From positions 806,001-870,000 of the forward strand of contig NZ_JAFQ01000004.1 in NCBI RefSeq assembly GCF_000526215.1: 64,000 bases of DNA, given 5' to 3'. The position numbers and the translations under genes are program-made. Every line of letters begins with the position of its first letter. Position 1 is the first letter of the stretch. The notes below the pieces were generated by a model. That model had not been told where the DNA came from. It saw nothing but the letters and a program-made list of their open reading frames with translations, and ran no database searches. Below are positions 34,337 through 43,620 of this stretch, one piece after another. This DNA is from Nocardia sp. BMG51109 (GTDB taxonomy: Bacteria > Actinomycetota > Actinomycetes > Mycobacteriales > Mycobacteriaceae).

Positions 34337-35176
34337 CTAGAAGTACATGCCGTAGACGCGGGTGGCGTTGGCCGTCGTGATCTTCGCGAGTTCGGCCGGA
34401 TCCTGCTCGCGCAGCCGCGCCAGGGCGCGGACCGTGTAGGGCAGGCAGTACGACTCGTTCGGGGCGCCGCGGAACGGATGCGGGGTCAGGTACGGCGCAT
34501 CGGTCTCGACCAGGATCTGCTCGTCGGGCACGAGCTTCGCGGCCTCGTGCAGTTCGCGGGCGTTCTTGAAGCTGACCGTGCCGGAGAAGCTGAGCACATA
34601 CCCCTCCGCGACGCAGGCCGACGCCATGTTCGCGTCGGAGGAGAAGCAGTGGAAGATCACGGTGTCGGGCGCGCCCTCGTCGAGCAGCACCGCCAGCAGG
34701 TCGTGATCGGCCTCCCGATTGTGGATCATCAGCGGTTTGCCGAGACGTTTCGCCAGGTCGATGTGCCAGCGGAAGCCCTCGACCTGATCCTCGATCTCCG
34801 CGCAGCCGTCGAGCCTGCCCGGCCAGTAGTAGTCCAGCCCGGTCTCGCCGACGGCGACCACGCGCGGATCGGCGGCCAGCTTCTCCAGCTCGGCCTTCGC
34901 CGCGTCGTCCAGCGCGTTCGCCCGGGTCGGATGCAGCGCGACGGCGGCAAAGACACGCTGGTCCCAGTGCGCGGCGCGGACCGCGAAGCGCGCGGCCTCC
35001 AGATCGTCGGCCACCGTCACCACCCGGCCGACGCCGACCGCGGCGGCCCGGTCCACCAAGGCGGCAACCGATTCAGGGTCCGTGGCGCCGCAGGCGTCGA
35101 TATGCGTGTGCGCGTCCACCAGCGGGGACAGCGGTTCGGGCGGTTCGGGTGCGGGTCGGTTGCTAGGCATGATCAC
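34337..35176 (-). CDS. tatD: TatD family metal-dependent deoxyribonuclease
   Basis: A 279-residue TIM-barrel hydrolase. Metal-binding and catalytic signatures are complete: VDAHTHID (HxH), VVAVGETGLDYYW (Glu), LMIHNREADHDL, FHCFSSD and VETDAPYLTPHP. Family members are Mg-dependent 3'-5' DNA exonucleases. The ATG two codons inside (MPSNRPAPEP) is an alternative start. It is divergent from metG with about 50 bp between start codons, as in mycobacteria. Confidence 0.95.
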   Translation of the reverse strand: MIMPSNRPAPEPPEPLSPLVDAHTHIDACGATDPESVAALVDRAAAVGVGRVVTVADDLEAARFAVRAAHWDQRVFAAVALHPTRANALDDAAKAELEKLAADPRVVAVGETGLDYYWPGRLDGCAEIEDQVEGFRWHIDLAKRLGKPLMIHNREADHDLLAVLLDEGAPDTVIFHCFSSDANMASACVAEGYVLSFSGTVSFKNARELHEAAKLVPDEQILVETDAPYLTPHPFRGAPNESYCLPYTVRALARLREQDPAELAKITTANATRVYGMYF

Positions 35177-35228
35177 CGGGGATATTCACGCGAACGGTCG
35201 AAGGCACGCCGATTACAGTAGTCACATC

Positions 35229-36773
35229 ATGAGTGAACGCCCCGCCTTCTACGTCACCACGGCCATCGCCTACCCGAACGGTGCGCCGCACATCGGCCAC
35301 GCCTACGAGTACATCTCGGCCGACGCCCTCGCGCGCTTCAAGCGCCTCGACGGCTACGACGTGTTCTTCATGACCGGCACCGACGAACACGGCCAGAAGG
35401 TGCAGCAGGCCGCGCGGGCCGAGGGGGTCCCGGTCGAGCGGTACGCCTCGCGCAACTCCGATGTGTTCGAGCAGCTGGACAAGGCCCTCGACATCTCCTA
35501 CGACCGGTTCATCCGCACCACCGACGACGACCATGTCGCGTCGAGCATCGCGATCTGGGAGCGGATGCGCGACAACGGCGACATCTACCTCGACACCTAC
35601 TCGGGCTGGTACTCGGTGCGCGACGAGGCGTTCTACACCAAGGAGGAGACCACCGTCCGCGACGACGGCACCCGGGTGTCCACCGAGACGAATACGCCGG
35701 TGGAGTGGACCGAGGAAGCCAACTACTTCTTCCGGCTGTCGAACTACCAGGATCGGCTGCTCGACCTCTACGAGCGGCATCCGGAGTTCATCCTGCCCGC
35801 CACCCGGCGCAACGAGATCGTCAGCTACGTGCAGTCCGGGCTGCGCGATCTGTCCATCTCGCGCACCACCTTCGACTGGGGCGTGCCGGTGCCCGATCAC
35901 CCCGACCACGTGATGTACGTCTGGGTCGACGCGCTCACCAACTACCTCACCGGCGTCGGGTTCCCGGATATCGAATCGACTGCCTTCCAGCGGTTCTGGC
36001 CGACGGATGTGCACATCATCGGCAAGGACATCACCCGGTTCCACACCGTGTACTGGCCGGCGTTCCTGTTGTCGGCCGGGATCGAGGTGCCGAAACGCGT
36101 TTTCGTGCACGGATTCCTGTACAACAAGGGCGAGAAGATGTCCAAGTCGGTCGGCAACGTGGTCGACCCGACGGCCCTGGTGGAGACCTACGGCCTGGAC
36201 GCCGTGCGGTTCTTCCTGCTGCGCGAGATCTCCTACGGCCAGGACGGTTCCTACAGCCACGAGGCGATCGTCGGCCGCATCAACACCGACCTGGCCAACG
36301 AATACGGCAACCTGGTGCAGCGCAGCCTGAAGATGGTGGCGCGCGACTTCGATTCGGCCGTACCGCATCCCGGCGAATTCACCGCCGAGGATCGCGCACT
36401 GCTCGACCGCGCGAACGGCCTGCTGGAGCGCTGCCGCGCCGAATTCGACCAGCAGCAGATGCATCTCGCGCTGGAGGCCGTCTGGCTGACGCTGGGCGAG
36501 ACGAACCGGTACTTCTCCGCCCAGCAGCCGTGGGCGCTGGCCAAGGCGGGCGAGACGGCCCGCGAGGGCACCGTGCTGTACGTGACGCTGGAGGTGCTGC
36601 GCATCGTCTCGATCCTGGCGCAGCCGGTGATCCCCGGCTCGGCCGGCCGAATCCTCGACCAGCTGGCCCAGACCACCCGCACCTTCGCCGCCCTCTCGAC
36701 CCCGATCGAACCGGGCCTCACCCTCCCCGCCCCGGAACCGGTGTTCCCGAAGTACGTGGAGCCGAAGAGCTAG
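35229..36773 (+). CDS. metG: Methionyl-tRNA synthetase
   Basis: A 514-residue class I synthetase. HIGH signature: GAPHIGHAYEYI. KMSKS signature: KGEKMSKSVGN. The connective region lacks the zinc-knuckle cysteines of long MetRS forms, so it is the short, actinobacterial type. The anticodon-binding helical domain has WLTLGETNRYFSAQQPWALAK; there is no C-terminal tRNA-binding extension. The start is the ATG encoding MSERPAFYVT. A 271-bp stretch without a recognised gene follows. Confidence 0.97.
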   Translation: MSERPAFYVTTAIAYPNGAPHIGHAYEYISADALARFKRLDGYDVFFMTGTDEHGQKVQQAARAEGVPVERYASRNSDVFEQLDKALDISYDRFIRTTDDDHVASSIAIWERMRDNGDIYLDTYSGWYSVRDEAFYTKEETTVRDDGTRVSTETNTPVEWTEEANYFFRLSNYQDRLLDLYERHPEFILPATRRNEIVSYVQSGLRDLSISRTTFDWGVPVPDHPDHVMYVWVDALTNYLTGVGFPDIESTAFQRFWPTDVHIIGKDITRFHTVYWPAFLLSAGIEVPKRVFVHGFLYNKGEKMSKSVGNVVDPTALVETYGLDAVRFFLLREISYGQDGSYSHEAIVGRINTDLANEYGNLVQRSLKMVARDFDSAVPHPGEFTAEDRALLDRANGLLERCRAEFDQQQMHLALEAVWLTLGETNRYFSAQQPWALAKAGETAREGTVLYVTLEVLRIVSILAQPVIPGSAGRILDQLAQTTRTFAALSTPIEPGLTLPAPEPVFPKYVEPKS

Positions 36774-37044
36774 CCGGTGTGGCCGAGCGCCGGGAACCGA
36801 AGGTCTCCCACGGCGCTCGAACGGCCGTGTACCGCGCAGCCGAATGCCGCGTTCGCGAAGCCTTCGCCCCGACTCCGGCGCGAACGGATACCGACGGGTC
36901 CGTAAACTGCCTCTGATCTGGGAAAACAAGGGGGCTTGCAGTTCTGGCGGTTCGCGTTCGCCGCGCGCATGCTGAGGGGGCTCGGACGCCGGTGCTCTGC
37001 GGGGACACCCAGAACACGGCGCTAGAGGTCGGAAGGAAAATTCC

Positions 37045-37563
37045 ATGCTCGGTCGAAGATCGCTTCGCGCAGCACGATTGGCCCTCGCACTCCTCACCCT
37101 GACCGCAGCGCTAGGTCTGACAGCAACGCCCGCCGGTGCCGGTGAGATCGCCGAGTCCTGGTCGTGGAACACGGCGCGGTTCTGGGAGACCGCCGGCTTC
37201 AACGACGACGGTGTCGAACTCAAACCCGGAGCCCACGACCTGCGGTCCGTCACCAGGGACTGCGTGGCCTACTGCTGGAGCGACTGGAACGACATGCCGG
37301 CCTCCCTGCACGTCGCGCCGGACACCTGGCTGACCGTGTGGGAGGACGCGAGACAAGGCGCCTGCGTGAGCTTCTGGGGCGGTGATCCCTTCGTGCCCTA
37401 CGGAAAGACACCCGGCCGCGCGTGGGACAGCCTCGCCGGCATCGCCGCCGGCGGGTCGTCGGGCAACTGGGTGGGACGCATCACCTACGCGGTGGTGACC
37501 CCGGTGTCCGGGTACGAAGAACGCCCGATGACGGAGTGCCCGGAGGCCGTCTGGTTCGGCTGA
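37045..37563 (+). CDS. Secreted protein of unknown function
   Basis: A 172-residue protein with a convincing signal peptide: basic MLGRRSLRAAR, hydrophobic LALALLTLTAALGLTA, cleavage around PAGAGE. The mature part of about 140 residues is rich in Trp and has four cysteines in DCVAYCW, GACVSFWG and TECPEAVW, which probably form two disulfides. It has a beta-rich look (MPASLHVAPDTWLTVWEDA; GNWVGRITYAVVT) but no family was recognised. The ATG follows GGAAGGA. It stands alone between metG and the convergent rsmI. Confidence 0.75.
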   Translation: MLGRRSLRAARLALALLTLTAALGLTATPAGAGEIAESWSWNTARFWETAGFNDDGVELKPGAHDLRSVTRDCVAYCWSDWNDMPASLHVAPDTWLTVWEDARQGACVSFWGGDPFVPYGKTPGRAWDSLAGIAAGGSSGNWVGRITYAVVTPVSGYEERPMTECPEAVWFG

Positions 37564-37630
37564 TCGGAGAACGCGGGCCGGGTGCCCGGATCGCCGGACG
37601 AGGCACCGGGCACCCGGCACCGGAAACGGC

Positions 37631-38482
37631 TCACCGCTGCGCGGCGGTGCGGGCGGACAGGACGGCGTCGTAGAGTTCGCGGCGGGAGGCGCCGGTGGCC
37701 GAGGCGACTCGGGCGCAGGCGTCCTTCAGGCGCATGCCGTCGGCGACCAGGTCCTCCACCTCGTCGACCAGATTCGCCGGATCGGCCGAAACCGGTTGGG
37801 CGCCTTCGAGAACCACGGTGATCTCGCCGCGCGCGCCGTCGGCGGCCCAGGCGGCCAGCTCGGCCAGCGGGCCCCGAACGACCTCCTCGTAGGTCTTGGT
37901 CAGTTCGCGGCAGACCGCGGCGCGGCGGGCAGGGCCGAGCACCTCCACCGCGTCGGCGAGGCAATCGGCCAAGCGGTGCGGGGCCTCGAAGAACACGACG
38001 GCGCGCGGCTCGGTGATCAGCGTGCGCAGCCACTGCTTGCGCTGACCCGACTTGCGCGGCGCGAAGCCGTCGAAACAGAACCGCTCCATCGGCAGACCGG
38101 ACAGCGCCAGCGCGGTCGTCACCGCGGACGGCCCCGGCAGGCACGTCACCGGCAGATCGCGCTCGACGCACGCCGCGACCATCCGGTACCCGGGATCGCT
38201 GACGGACGGCATCCCGGCGTCGGTGACCAGCAGCACCGTATGCCCGGCCTCGATCTCGGTGAGCAGCTGCGGAATTCGCGCGGCCTCCACATGGTCGTAG
38301 AAGCTCACCACCCGGCCCGAGATCTCCACCTCGAGCGACTTGGCCAGGGCCCGGGTGCGCCGGGTGTCCTCGGCCGCGATCACCTCGGCCGACCCCAGTG
38401 CGTCCCGCAGCCGCCGTGAGGCGTCCCCGGCGTCGCCCATCGGCGTCGCCGCCAGTATCAGGCGCCCGGCCTGCCCGCTCAT
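37631..38482 (-). CDS. rsmI: 16S rRNA (cytidine1402-2'-O)-methyltransferase
   Basis: RsmI methylates C1402 in the ribosomal P site. The 283-residue SAM (tetrapyrrole methylase-like) protein has LILAATPMGDAGDASRRL, IAAEDTRRT, SFYDHVEAARIP, LLVTDAGMPSVSDPGYRMV and CLPGPSAVTTALALSGLP. The start encoding MSGQAGRL is preferred over a longer in-frame ATG. It is divergent from pmt, an arrangement also seen in mycobacteria (Rv1003/Rv1002c). Confidence 0.95.
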   Translation of the reverse strand: MSGQAGRLILAATPMGDAGDASRRLRDALGSAEVIAAEDTRRTRALAKSLEVEISGRVVSFYDHVEAARIPQLLTEIEAGHTVLLVTDAGMPSVSDPGYRMVAACVERDLPVTCLPGPSAVTTALALSGLPMERFCFDGFAPRKSGQRKQWLRTLITEPRAVVFFEAPHRLADCLADAVEVLGPARRAAVCRELTKTYEEVVRGPLAELAAWAADGARGEITVVLEGAQPVSADPANLVDEVEDLVADGMRLKDACARVASATGASRRELYDAVLSARTAAQR

Positions 38483-38788
38483 CGCACTCCCGTCCACCGG
38501 TCCCGTTGTCACGTGCACCCCGCCGTCGTCCCCATCAGACAACACCACCGGAACACGCCATCCACCAGGTACCGCCGGCAACGGACCACGCCCACGGCGC
38601 GGGCACTCGGCCCGACGATCACGATCCGCCACGAACGGCGACGTCGCCGGCCCGCCGAGTCGGCAATATCAGAACCTGATACCGCACGTCACCACGGCAC
38701 AGCGCAGCCCCACCCGAGCGCGGGGGCGTCGCTGCCCGCACCTCACCGCTGCACGGGCACGACAGGTGTAGCGCATACGATCGTCGGC

Positions 38789-40375
38789 GTGACCCAGCTG
38801 ACCGACGCGCGACCGGCGAGCGACGCGGGCCCCGCACTATCCAGCCCGGCGCCCCGGCGCCCCTCCCCCGACGGCGGCCCTACCGACCGGGCGCGCGGCT
38901 GGCTGGTCACCCTCGTTCTCACCGCTCTCGCGGTCGTCACGCGGTTCCTGAATCTGAACTATCCCACCGACGCCGGCACCCCGGTATTCGACGAGAAGCA
39001 CTACGCGCCGCAGGCCTGGCAGGTGCTCACCGGCGGCGGTGTCGAGGACAATCCGGCGTACGGGCTGGTGGTGCATCCGCCGGTCGGCAAGCAGATGATC
39101 GCGCTGGGTGAGGCGCTGTTCGGCTACACCAGCTGGGGCTGGCGGTTCGCGGCGGCGGTGTTCGGATCCCTGCTGGTCCTGCTGGTCGTGCGGATCACCC
39201 GGCGGATGACCCGCTCCACCCTGCTCGGCGCCATCGCCGGCCTGCTGCTGATCGCCGACGGCCTGACATTCGTGTCCTCCCGGATCGGCATGCTCGACAT
39301 CTTCCAGGCGCTGTTCGTCGTCGCCGCATTCGGCTGCCTGATCGTCGACCGGGACGACGTGCGCGACCGGCTCGCCCGCGCCGACGCCGCGGGCCGCGCC
39401 GCGCTGTCCGAGTTCGGGCCGCGACTGGGCGTGCGCTGGTGGCGTTTCGGCGCGGGCCTGCTGCTCGGCCTGTCCTGCGGGACCAAATGGTCCGGAATGT
39501 ATTTCATCGCCGCCTTCGGCCTGATGTCGGTGTGCTTCGACGTCGCGGCCCGGCGCGCGTACGGGGTGCGGCGGCCGTGGGTGGGCACCGCCGTGCGCGA
39601 TGTCGGGCCCGCGCTGGCCGCGCTCGTGCTCGTGCCGCTGCTGGTCTACCTGGCCGCCTACTGGGGCTGGTTCGCCGCCGAGGACGGCTACGACCGCTAC
39701 TCGGTCGGCAACGCGATCGGCGCCGGCGGCACCTGGTCCTGGATTCCCGACGCGCTCCGCTCGCTCTGGCACAACCAGGCCGAATCCCTGAAATTCCATG
39801 AGGAGCTGACCAATTCGGCCGGCAACCACCATCCGTGGGAGTCCAAGCCGTGGTCGTGGCCGATGGGCCTGCGGCCGATGCTCTACTACTACGCCGACAG
39901 CGGCGTCACCGGCTGCGGTCAGGCGGTATGCGTGAAGGCGGTCATGCTGATCGGCACGCCCGCGCTGTGGTGGGTCTCGCTGCCGATGCTGGCCTGGGCG
40001 GTCTGGCGCACCGCGACCCGCCGGGACTGGCGCTACGCCGTGGTCCTGGTCGGCTACGGCGCCGCCCTGCTGCCCTGGTTCGCGACCCTGGACCGGCAGA
40101 TGTACTACTTCTACGCCGTCCCGATGGCGCCGTTCCTGGTCATGGGCATCGCCCTGGTGCTGGGCGACATCCTGGGCCCGGCCCCGTTCGTGCGCACCAC
40201 GGCCGGACAGCGGTTCCTGGTGTGGTCCGAACGGCAACGCCTGAACCTGCTGCTGGTGTGCCTGTACCTCGGGCTGGTGGTGGCCAACTTCATCTGGCTG
40301 TGGCCGATCCTCACCGCCCTGCCGATCACCGTCGGGAACTGGCACGACCATCTCTGGTTGCCCAGCTGGCGGTGA
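38789..40375 (+). CDS. pmt: Dolichyl-phosphate-mannose-type protein O-mannosyltransferase
   Basis: A 528-residue GT39 membrane enzyme that transfers mannose from polyprenyl-phosphomannose to secreted proteins. The first extracytoplasmic loop has the catalytic acidic pair in VFDEKHYAPQAW, followed by HPPVGKQMIALGE. About ten hydrophobic segments follow, and a PMT C-terminal four-helix region with HPWESKPWSWPMGLRPMLYY. A Pro/Ser-rich cytosolic head precedes the first helix. The GTG start (VTQLTDARPA) is chosen because upstream codons are not protein-like. It converges on the gntR gene with a 9-bp gap. Confidence 0.95.
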   Translation: MTQLTDARPASDAGPALSSPAPRRPSPDGGPTDRARGWLVTLVLTALAVVTRFLNLNYPTDAGTPVFDEKHYAPQAWQVLTGGGVEDNPAYGLVVHPPVGKQMIALGEALFGYTSWGWRFAAAVFGSLLVLLVVRITRRMTRSTLLGAIAGLLLIADGLTFVSSRIGMLDIFQALFVVAAFGCLIVDRDDVRDRLARADAAGRAALSEFGPRLGVRWWRFGAGLLLGLSCGTKWSGMYFIAAFGLMSVCFDVAARRAYGVRRPWVGTAVRDVGPALAALVLVPLLVYLAAYWGWFAAEDGYDRYSVGNAIGAGGTWSWIPDALRSLWHNQAESLKFHEELTNSAGNHHPWESKPWSWPMGLRPMLYYYADSGVTGCGQAVCVKAVMLIGTPALWWVSLPMLAWAVWRTATRRDWRYAVVLVGYGAALLPWFATLDRQMYYFYAVPMAPFLVMGIALVLGDILGPAPFVRTTAGQRFLVWSERQRLNLLLVCLYLGLVVANFIWLWPILTALPITVGNWHDHLWLPSWR

Positions 40376-40384
40376 ATCGGCCGG

Positions 40385-40744
40385 CTACTCGTTGAGCGCG
40401 GCGCGCACGTAGTGCATCGCCGCCTCGTCGTCGAGCCCCAGTCTCCTGATCACCGCGACGTATTCGGTCGCCGCCCGCCCGGCCTGATCGCGGGTCGGAT
40501 CGCCGGAGGAGGCGATGAACGAGCCCAGCCGCCCGCGGGTCTCGAGCACGCCGTCCTGTTCGAGTTCGCGATAGGCCCGCGCGACGGTGTTCGGGGCGAG
40601 CCGCAGGTGCGCGGCCAGCGCCCGCACGGTGGGAATCTTGGTGCCGGCGGTCAGCTCACCGGAGCGCACCCGCGCGACGATGCCCTGCCGCAGCTGCTCG
40701 TACGGCGGCACCGCGGAATGATGGTCGACCGGGATGTCCAGCAC
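40385..40744 (-). CDS. GntR-family regulator, YtrA subfamily
   Basis: A 119-residue protein consisting of one winged-helix domain plus a short helical tail. It has VPPYEQLRQGIVARVRSGEL, TKIPTVRALAAHLRLAPNTV and ARAYRELEQDGVLETRGRLG, which place it in GntR; the small size fits YtrA rather than FadR or MocR. YtrA members usually control neighbouring ABC exporters, but none is present. Instead the gene follows arcA with only a 6-bp gap, so it may respond to, or be co-regulated with, arginine deiminase. Confidence 0.88.
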   Translation of the reverse strand: MLDIPVDHHSAVPPYEQLRQGIVARVRSGELTAGTKIPTVRALAAHLRLAPNTVARAYRELEQDGVLETRGRLGSFIASSGDPTRDQAGRAATEYVAVIRRLGLDDEAAMHYVRAALNE

Positions 40745-40750
40745 CGCACC

Positions 40751-41980
40751 TCACCCTTCGTCCCGGGACAAGGGGCAGGACAGGCAGCGCGGACCGCCGC
40801 GCCCGGAACCGAGTTCGGAGCCGGAAATGGTCAGCACCTCGATGCCCGCGTCCCTCAGCCGCGCGTTCGTGTTCTCGTTGCGCTCGTAAGCGACCACGAC
40901 GCCCGGAGCGAGCGCCAGGGTGTTGTTGCCATCGTCCCACTGTTCCCGCTCGGCGGTGACGCCGTCCAGGCCGGTGTCGATGACCCGCAGCTTGTCGATG
41001 CCCATCGCCTCGGCGGCCGCCGGCAGGAACGGCTCCGGGCCGCGCATCCGCACCGAACCGTCGTCGCGGGTGCCGATGGTGAACGCGCACAGCGAATCCC
41101 GCACCGCCTGGTACATCACGACCGCATCGGTGTCGACCATGGTGCACACGGTGTCCAGGTGCATCGTCGCGCGGTCCTGCGCTATCGGCACCACCAGCAC
41201 GGTATGTGCCAGCTCGTCGTCGAACAGGCTGCGCGCCAACGCTTCCGCTCCGGCCGGCGAGGTGCGCTCGCCGACCCCGATCGCCACCACGCCGGGCGCC
41301 AGCAGCAGCACATCGCCGCCCTCCATCGGCGCGGTGTGTGATTCGTAGGCCCGCCGCACCCCGAGGAAGCGCGGATGGAAGGCGTAGACCAGGTCGGTCA
41401 GCGAGGTCTCGCGCGCCCGGGCCGGCAGCGCCAGCGAGGTGATCGCCACCTTGGCGCCCACCCAGAACGAGGAATCGCGGGTGAACAGCAGATTCGGCAG
41501 CGGGTCGATGACGAAGTCGGTGCCGTGGTGCATCCGCCGCACCAGCGAGGTGCCCGGATCGAAGGGCAGCTCGTCGAAGGTCATCCCGGCCGTCAGAATG
41601 GTGGCCAGCTGTTCGGCGTCGGCGACGCCGAACAGGTAGGACTTCAGCTCCTCGGCCAGGGCGTAGCCGATGCGGCGCGCGTCCACCGCGGCGGTGATCC
41701 CCATGCTGCGGCCGGGGCCGCTCTGCGCCAGCGTCTGCACCAGCAGATCCCGCAGCAGCAGCACCTCGACGCCGCGCTCGCGCAGCACGCCGGCGAAGGT
41801 GTCGTGCTCCTGCTGCGCCCGCTCCACCCAGGGAATCGCGTCGAACAGCAGCTGATCGTTGTTGCGCGGAGTGAGCCGGCGCAGTTCGTCCCCGGGCCGG
41901 TGCAGCAGCACCGTGCGCAGCGTGCCGACCTCGCTTGTCACGGAAAACGGTCGCGCCGACGGCACAGCCTCTGCTTCCAT
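40751..41980 (-). CDS. arcA: Arginine deiminase
   Basis: ArcA hydrolyses arginine to citrulline and ammonia. The 409-residue protein has [62 protein letters not shown] (catalytic His) and the catalytic Cys in GPRCLSCPL at the C-terminus. No arcB, arcC or arcD is adjacent, as is also the case for M. tuberculosis Rv1001. It is divergent from soxR across 161 bp that include a SoxR box. Confidence 0.95.
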   Translation of the reverse strand: MEAEAVPSARPFSVTSEVGTLRTVLLHRPGDELRRLTPRNNDQLLFDAIPWVERAQQEHDTFAGVLRERGVEVLLLRDLLVQTLAQSGPGRSMGITAAVDARRIGYALAEELKSYLFGVADAEQLATILTAGMTFDELPFDPGTSLVRRMHHGTDFVIDPLPNLLFTRDSSFWVGAKVAITSLALPARARETSLTDLVYAFHPRFLGVRRAYESHTAPMEGGDVLLLAPGVVAIGVGERTSPAGAEALARSLFDDELAHTVLVVPIAQDRATMHLDTVCTMVDTDAVVMYQAVRDSLCAFTIGTRDDGSVRMRGPEPFLPAAAEAMGIDKLRVIDTGLDGVTAEREQWDDGNNTLALAPGVVVAYERNENTNARLRDAGIEVLTISGSELGSGRGGPRCLSCPLSRDEG

Positions 41981-42122
41981 AACATGACCGTAGTCATCCG
42001 CCGCCGCCTTGGCACGGAATTCGCTGGGTGTGCGCCGCCACCCCCGCTCGCTCGGCCGTCGGCGCGCACCGCGATGATGGGTCCGCCACCCGTTCGGAGA
42101 AAACGACGGCACCCCCGCAATA

Positions 42123-42140
42123 CCTCAAGTATTGTTGAGA
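42123..42140. promoter_or_regulatory. SoxR box in the arcA-soxR intergenic region
   Basis: CCTCAAGTATTGTTGAGA matches the SoxR operator CCTCAAGT..ACTTGAGG at most positions, including both CTCAA/TTGAG arms. It ends one base before the proposed soxR ATG. A promoter driven from it rightwards would begin at or inside soxR, so the site may repress soxR or serve the divergent arcA. Sequence and position are observed; regulation is inferred. Confidence 0.72.
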
Positions 42141-42141
42141 T

Positions 42142-42663
42142 ATGCCGCACACCACCTGGAACACCAAGGAACTCACCCCCGGGCAGCTGTCCGAACGCAG
42201 CGGGGTCGCGGTGTCGGCGCTGCATTTCTACGAGCGCGAGGGCCTCATCAGCAGCAGACGCACCAGCGGCAATCAGCGCCGGTATTCGCGCGAGACGCTG
42301 CGCCGGGTGGCGTTCATCCGGATCTCGCAGCGCGTCGGCATCCCGCTCAGCGAGATCCGCAAGGCGCTGGGCACGCTGCCCGAGGGCCGCACCCCCAACC
42401 GCAAGGACTGGGAGCGGCTCTCGACCATCTGGCAGGTGGACCTGGATCAGCGCATCGAGCAGCTGACCAGGCTGCGCGACAGCCTCACCGGCTGCATCGG
42501 CTGCGGTTGCCTGTCGCTGGCCAGCTGCCGCATAGTCAACTTCCACGACAAGCTCGGCGACGAGGGCCCGGGCGCCCGGGTGCTGGACGTGAACCTCAAC
42601 TGCACGGCCGACCCGTACTCCTGCGGCAAGCCGGCGGAGCAGATCAGCGCAGAAAACTGTTGA
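42142..42663 (+). CDS. soxR: Redox-sensitive MerR-family activator SoxR
   Basis: A 173-residue MerR-type protein with an N-terminal winged HTH (LTPGQLSERSGVAVSALHFY, EREGLISSRR, GNQRRYSRETLRRVAFI) and a dimerisation helix. The [2Fe-2S] ligand cluster is CIGCGCLSLASC, the C-x2-C-x-C-x5-C pattern unique to SoxR. It responds to redox-active compounds. A C-terminal tail with extra cysteines (LNCTADPYSCGK) is longer than in E. coli. It overlaps the end of the convergent SDR gene by 20 bases. Confidence 0.95.
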   Translation: MPHTTWNTKELTPGQLSERSGVAVSALHFYEREGLISSRRTSGNQRRYSRETLRRVAFIRISQRVGIPLSEIRKALGTLPEGRTPNRKDWERLSTIWQVDLDQRIEQLTRLRDSLTGCIGCGCLSLASCRIVNFHDKLGDEGPGARVLDVNLNCTADPYSCGKPAEQISAENC

Positions 42664-43471
42664 ACAGATCGTTGGCGCGGCGCATGACGAACTCGTACGG
42701 TAACGCGAACTTACGGGCCCACCAGTAGCCGAACCGGACGTCGAACGAGGTGTGAATCATGTAGCGGTTCTTCTGGATTCCGCGCATGATCTGCTCCGCG
42801 GCCTGTTCCGGCGGCACGGCATGATGCTGGAAACGCTTGACGTAGCGCTGAACTCGCGGATCGTCCCGGTCCACGCCGACGATCTCGATGGTCTCCACCA
42901 GATTCGTGTTGACCGCGCCGGGCACCACCAGGTGCACCGTGATGCCGTGCCGCGCCAGATCGAACCGCAGCACCTCGGACAGTCCGCGCACGCCGAACTT
43001 GCTGGCGCTGTAGGCGGCGTGCCAGGGGAACGCGAGCAGCCCGGCGGCCGACGACACGTTCACCAGCGCCCCGCCGCGCCCGGCACGCACCATCGGCGGC
43101 ACGAAGTTCTCGATCACGTGGATGGGGCCCATCAGGTTGACGTCCACCATCGAGCGCCAGTGCCGGTGCTCGAGATTCTCCACGGTGCCCCAGGCCGATA
43201 CGCCGGCGATGTTCATCACCACGTCGAGGCTGCCGTGCTGCGCGTGCACCTCGGTGGCGAATTCGGTGACCGCGTCGTAATCGCTGATGTCGAGGGCCCG
43301 CGAAGCCAGCACCTTGGCGCCCGCACACTCGATGGACTCCACCGTCTCCGCCAGGCCGTCGGCATCGATATCGGTCAGCACCAGCTCGGCGCCGGCCCGG
43401 GCGGCCGCGAGCGCGGTCGCCCGCCCGATCCCGCTGGCCGCGCCGGTGACGAGGGTCTTCTTGCCGCTCAC
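42644..43471 (-). CDS. Short-chain dehydrogenase/reductase
   Basis: An SDR of about 275 residues. It has TLVTGAASGIGRATA (cofactor loop), VLTDIDADGL (acidic, NAD-type), MNIAGVS, catalytic NVSSAAGLLA and YSASKFGVRGLSEVLR. The C-terminal extension YMIHTSFDVRFGYWWARKFALPYEFVMRRANDLF resembles the mycobacterial SDRs often linked to lipid or sterol metabolism; it is quoted here in part as motif only. The start is uncertain: GTG before SGKKTLVTG is chosen, with another GTG seven codons upstream and an ATG 38 codons upstream. The substrate is unknown. Confidence 0.85.
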   Translation of the reverse strand: MSGKKTLVTGAASGIGRATALAAARAGAELVLTDIDADGLAETVESIECAGAKVLASRALDISDYDAVTEFATEVHAQHGSLDVVMNIAGVSAWGTVENLEHRHWRSMVDVNLMGPIHVIENFVPPMVRAGRGGALVNVSSAAGLLAFPWHAAYSASKFGVRGLSEVLRFDLARHGITVHLVVPGAVNTNLVETIEIVGVDRDDPRVQRYVKRFQHHAVPPEQAAEQIMRGIQKNRYMIHTSFDVRFGYWWARKFALPYEFVMRRANDLFNSFLR

Positions 43472-43620
43472 GGACTTCAAGCGATCGCGCACGCCATTCC
43501 TCGATGCTGTGGTGGTGGCGGCACCGAACCGGCCGGGGATCCTCCGGCTACGGCGCCTGACGTTTTCAGTGCTGCCGTGGAGCATACGGGTTGTGGGCGA
43601 TTCGGGTTCGACGCGCGGGG

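Noticed and set aside
40751..41980. Full arginine deiminase operon
   Set aside because: No ornithine carbamoyltransferase, carbamate kinase or antiporter gene lies next to arcA.
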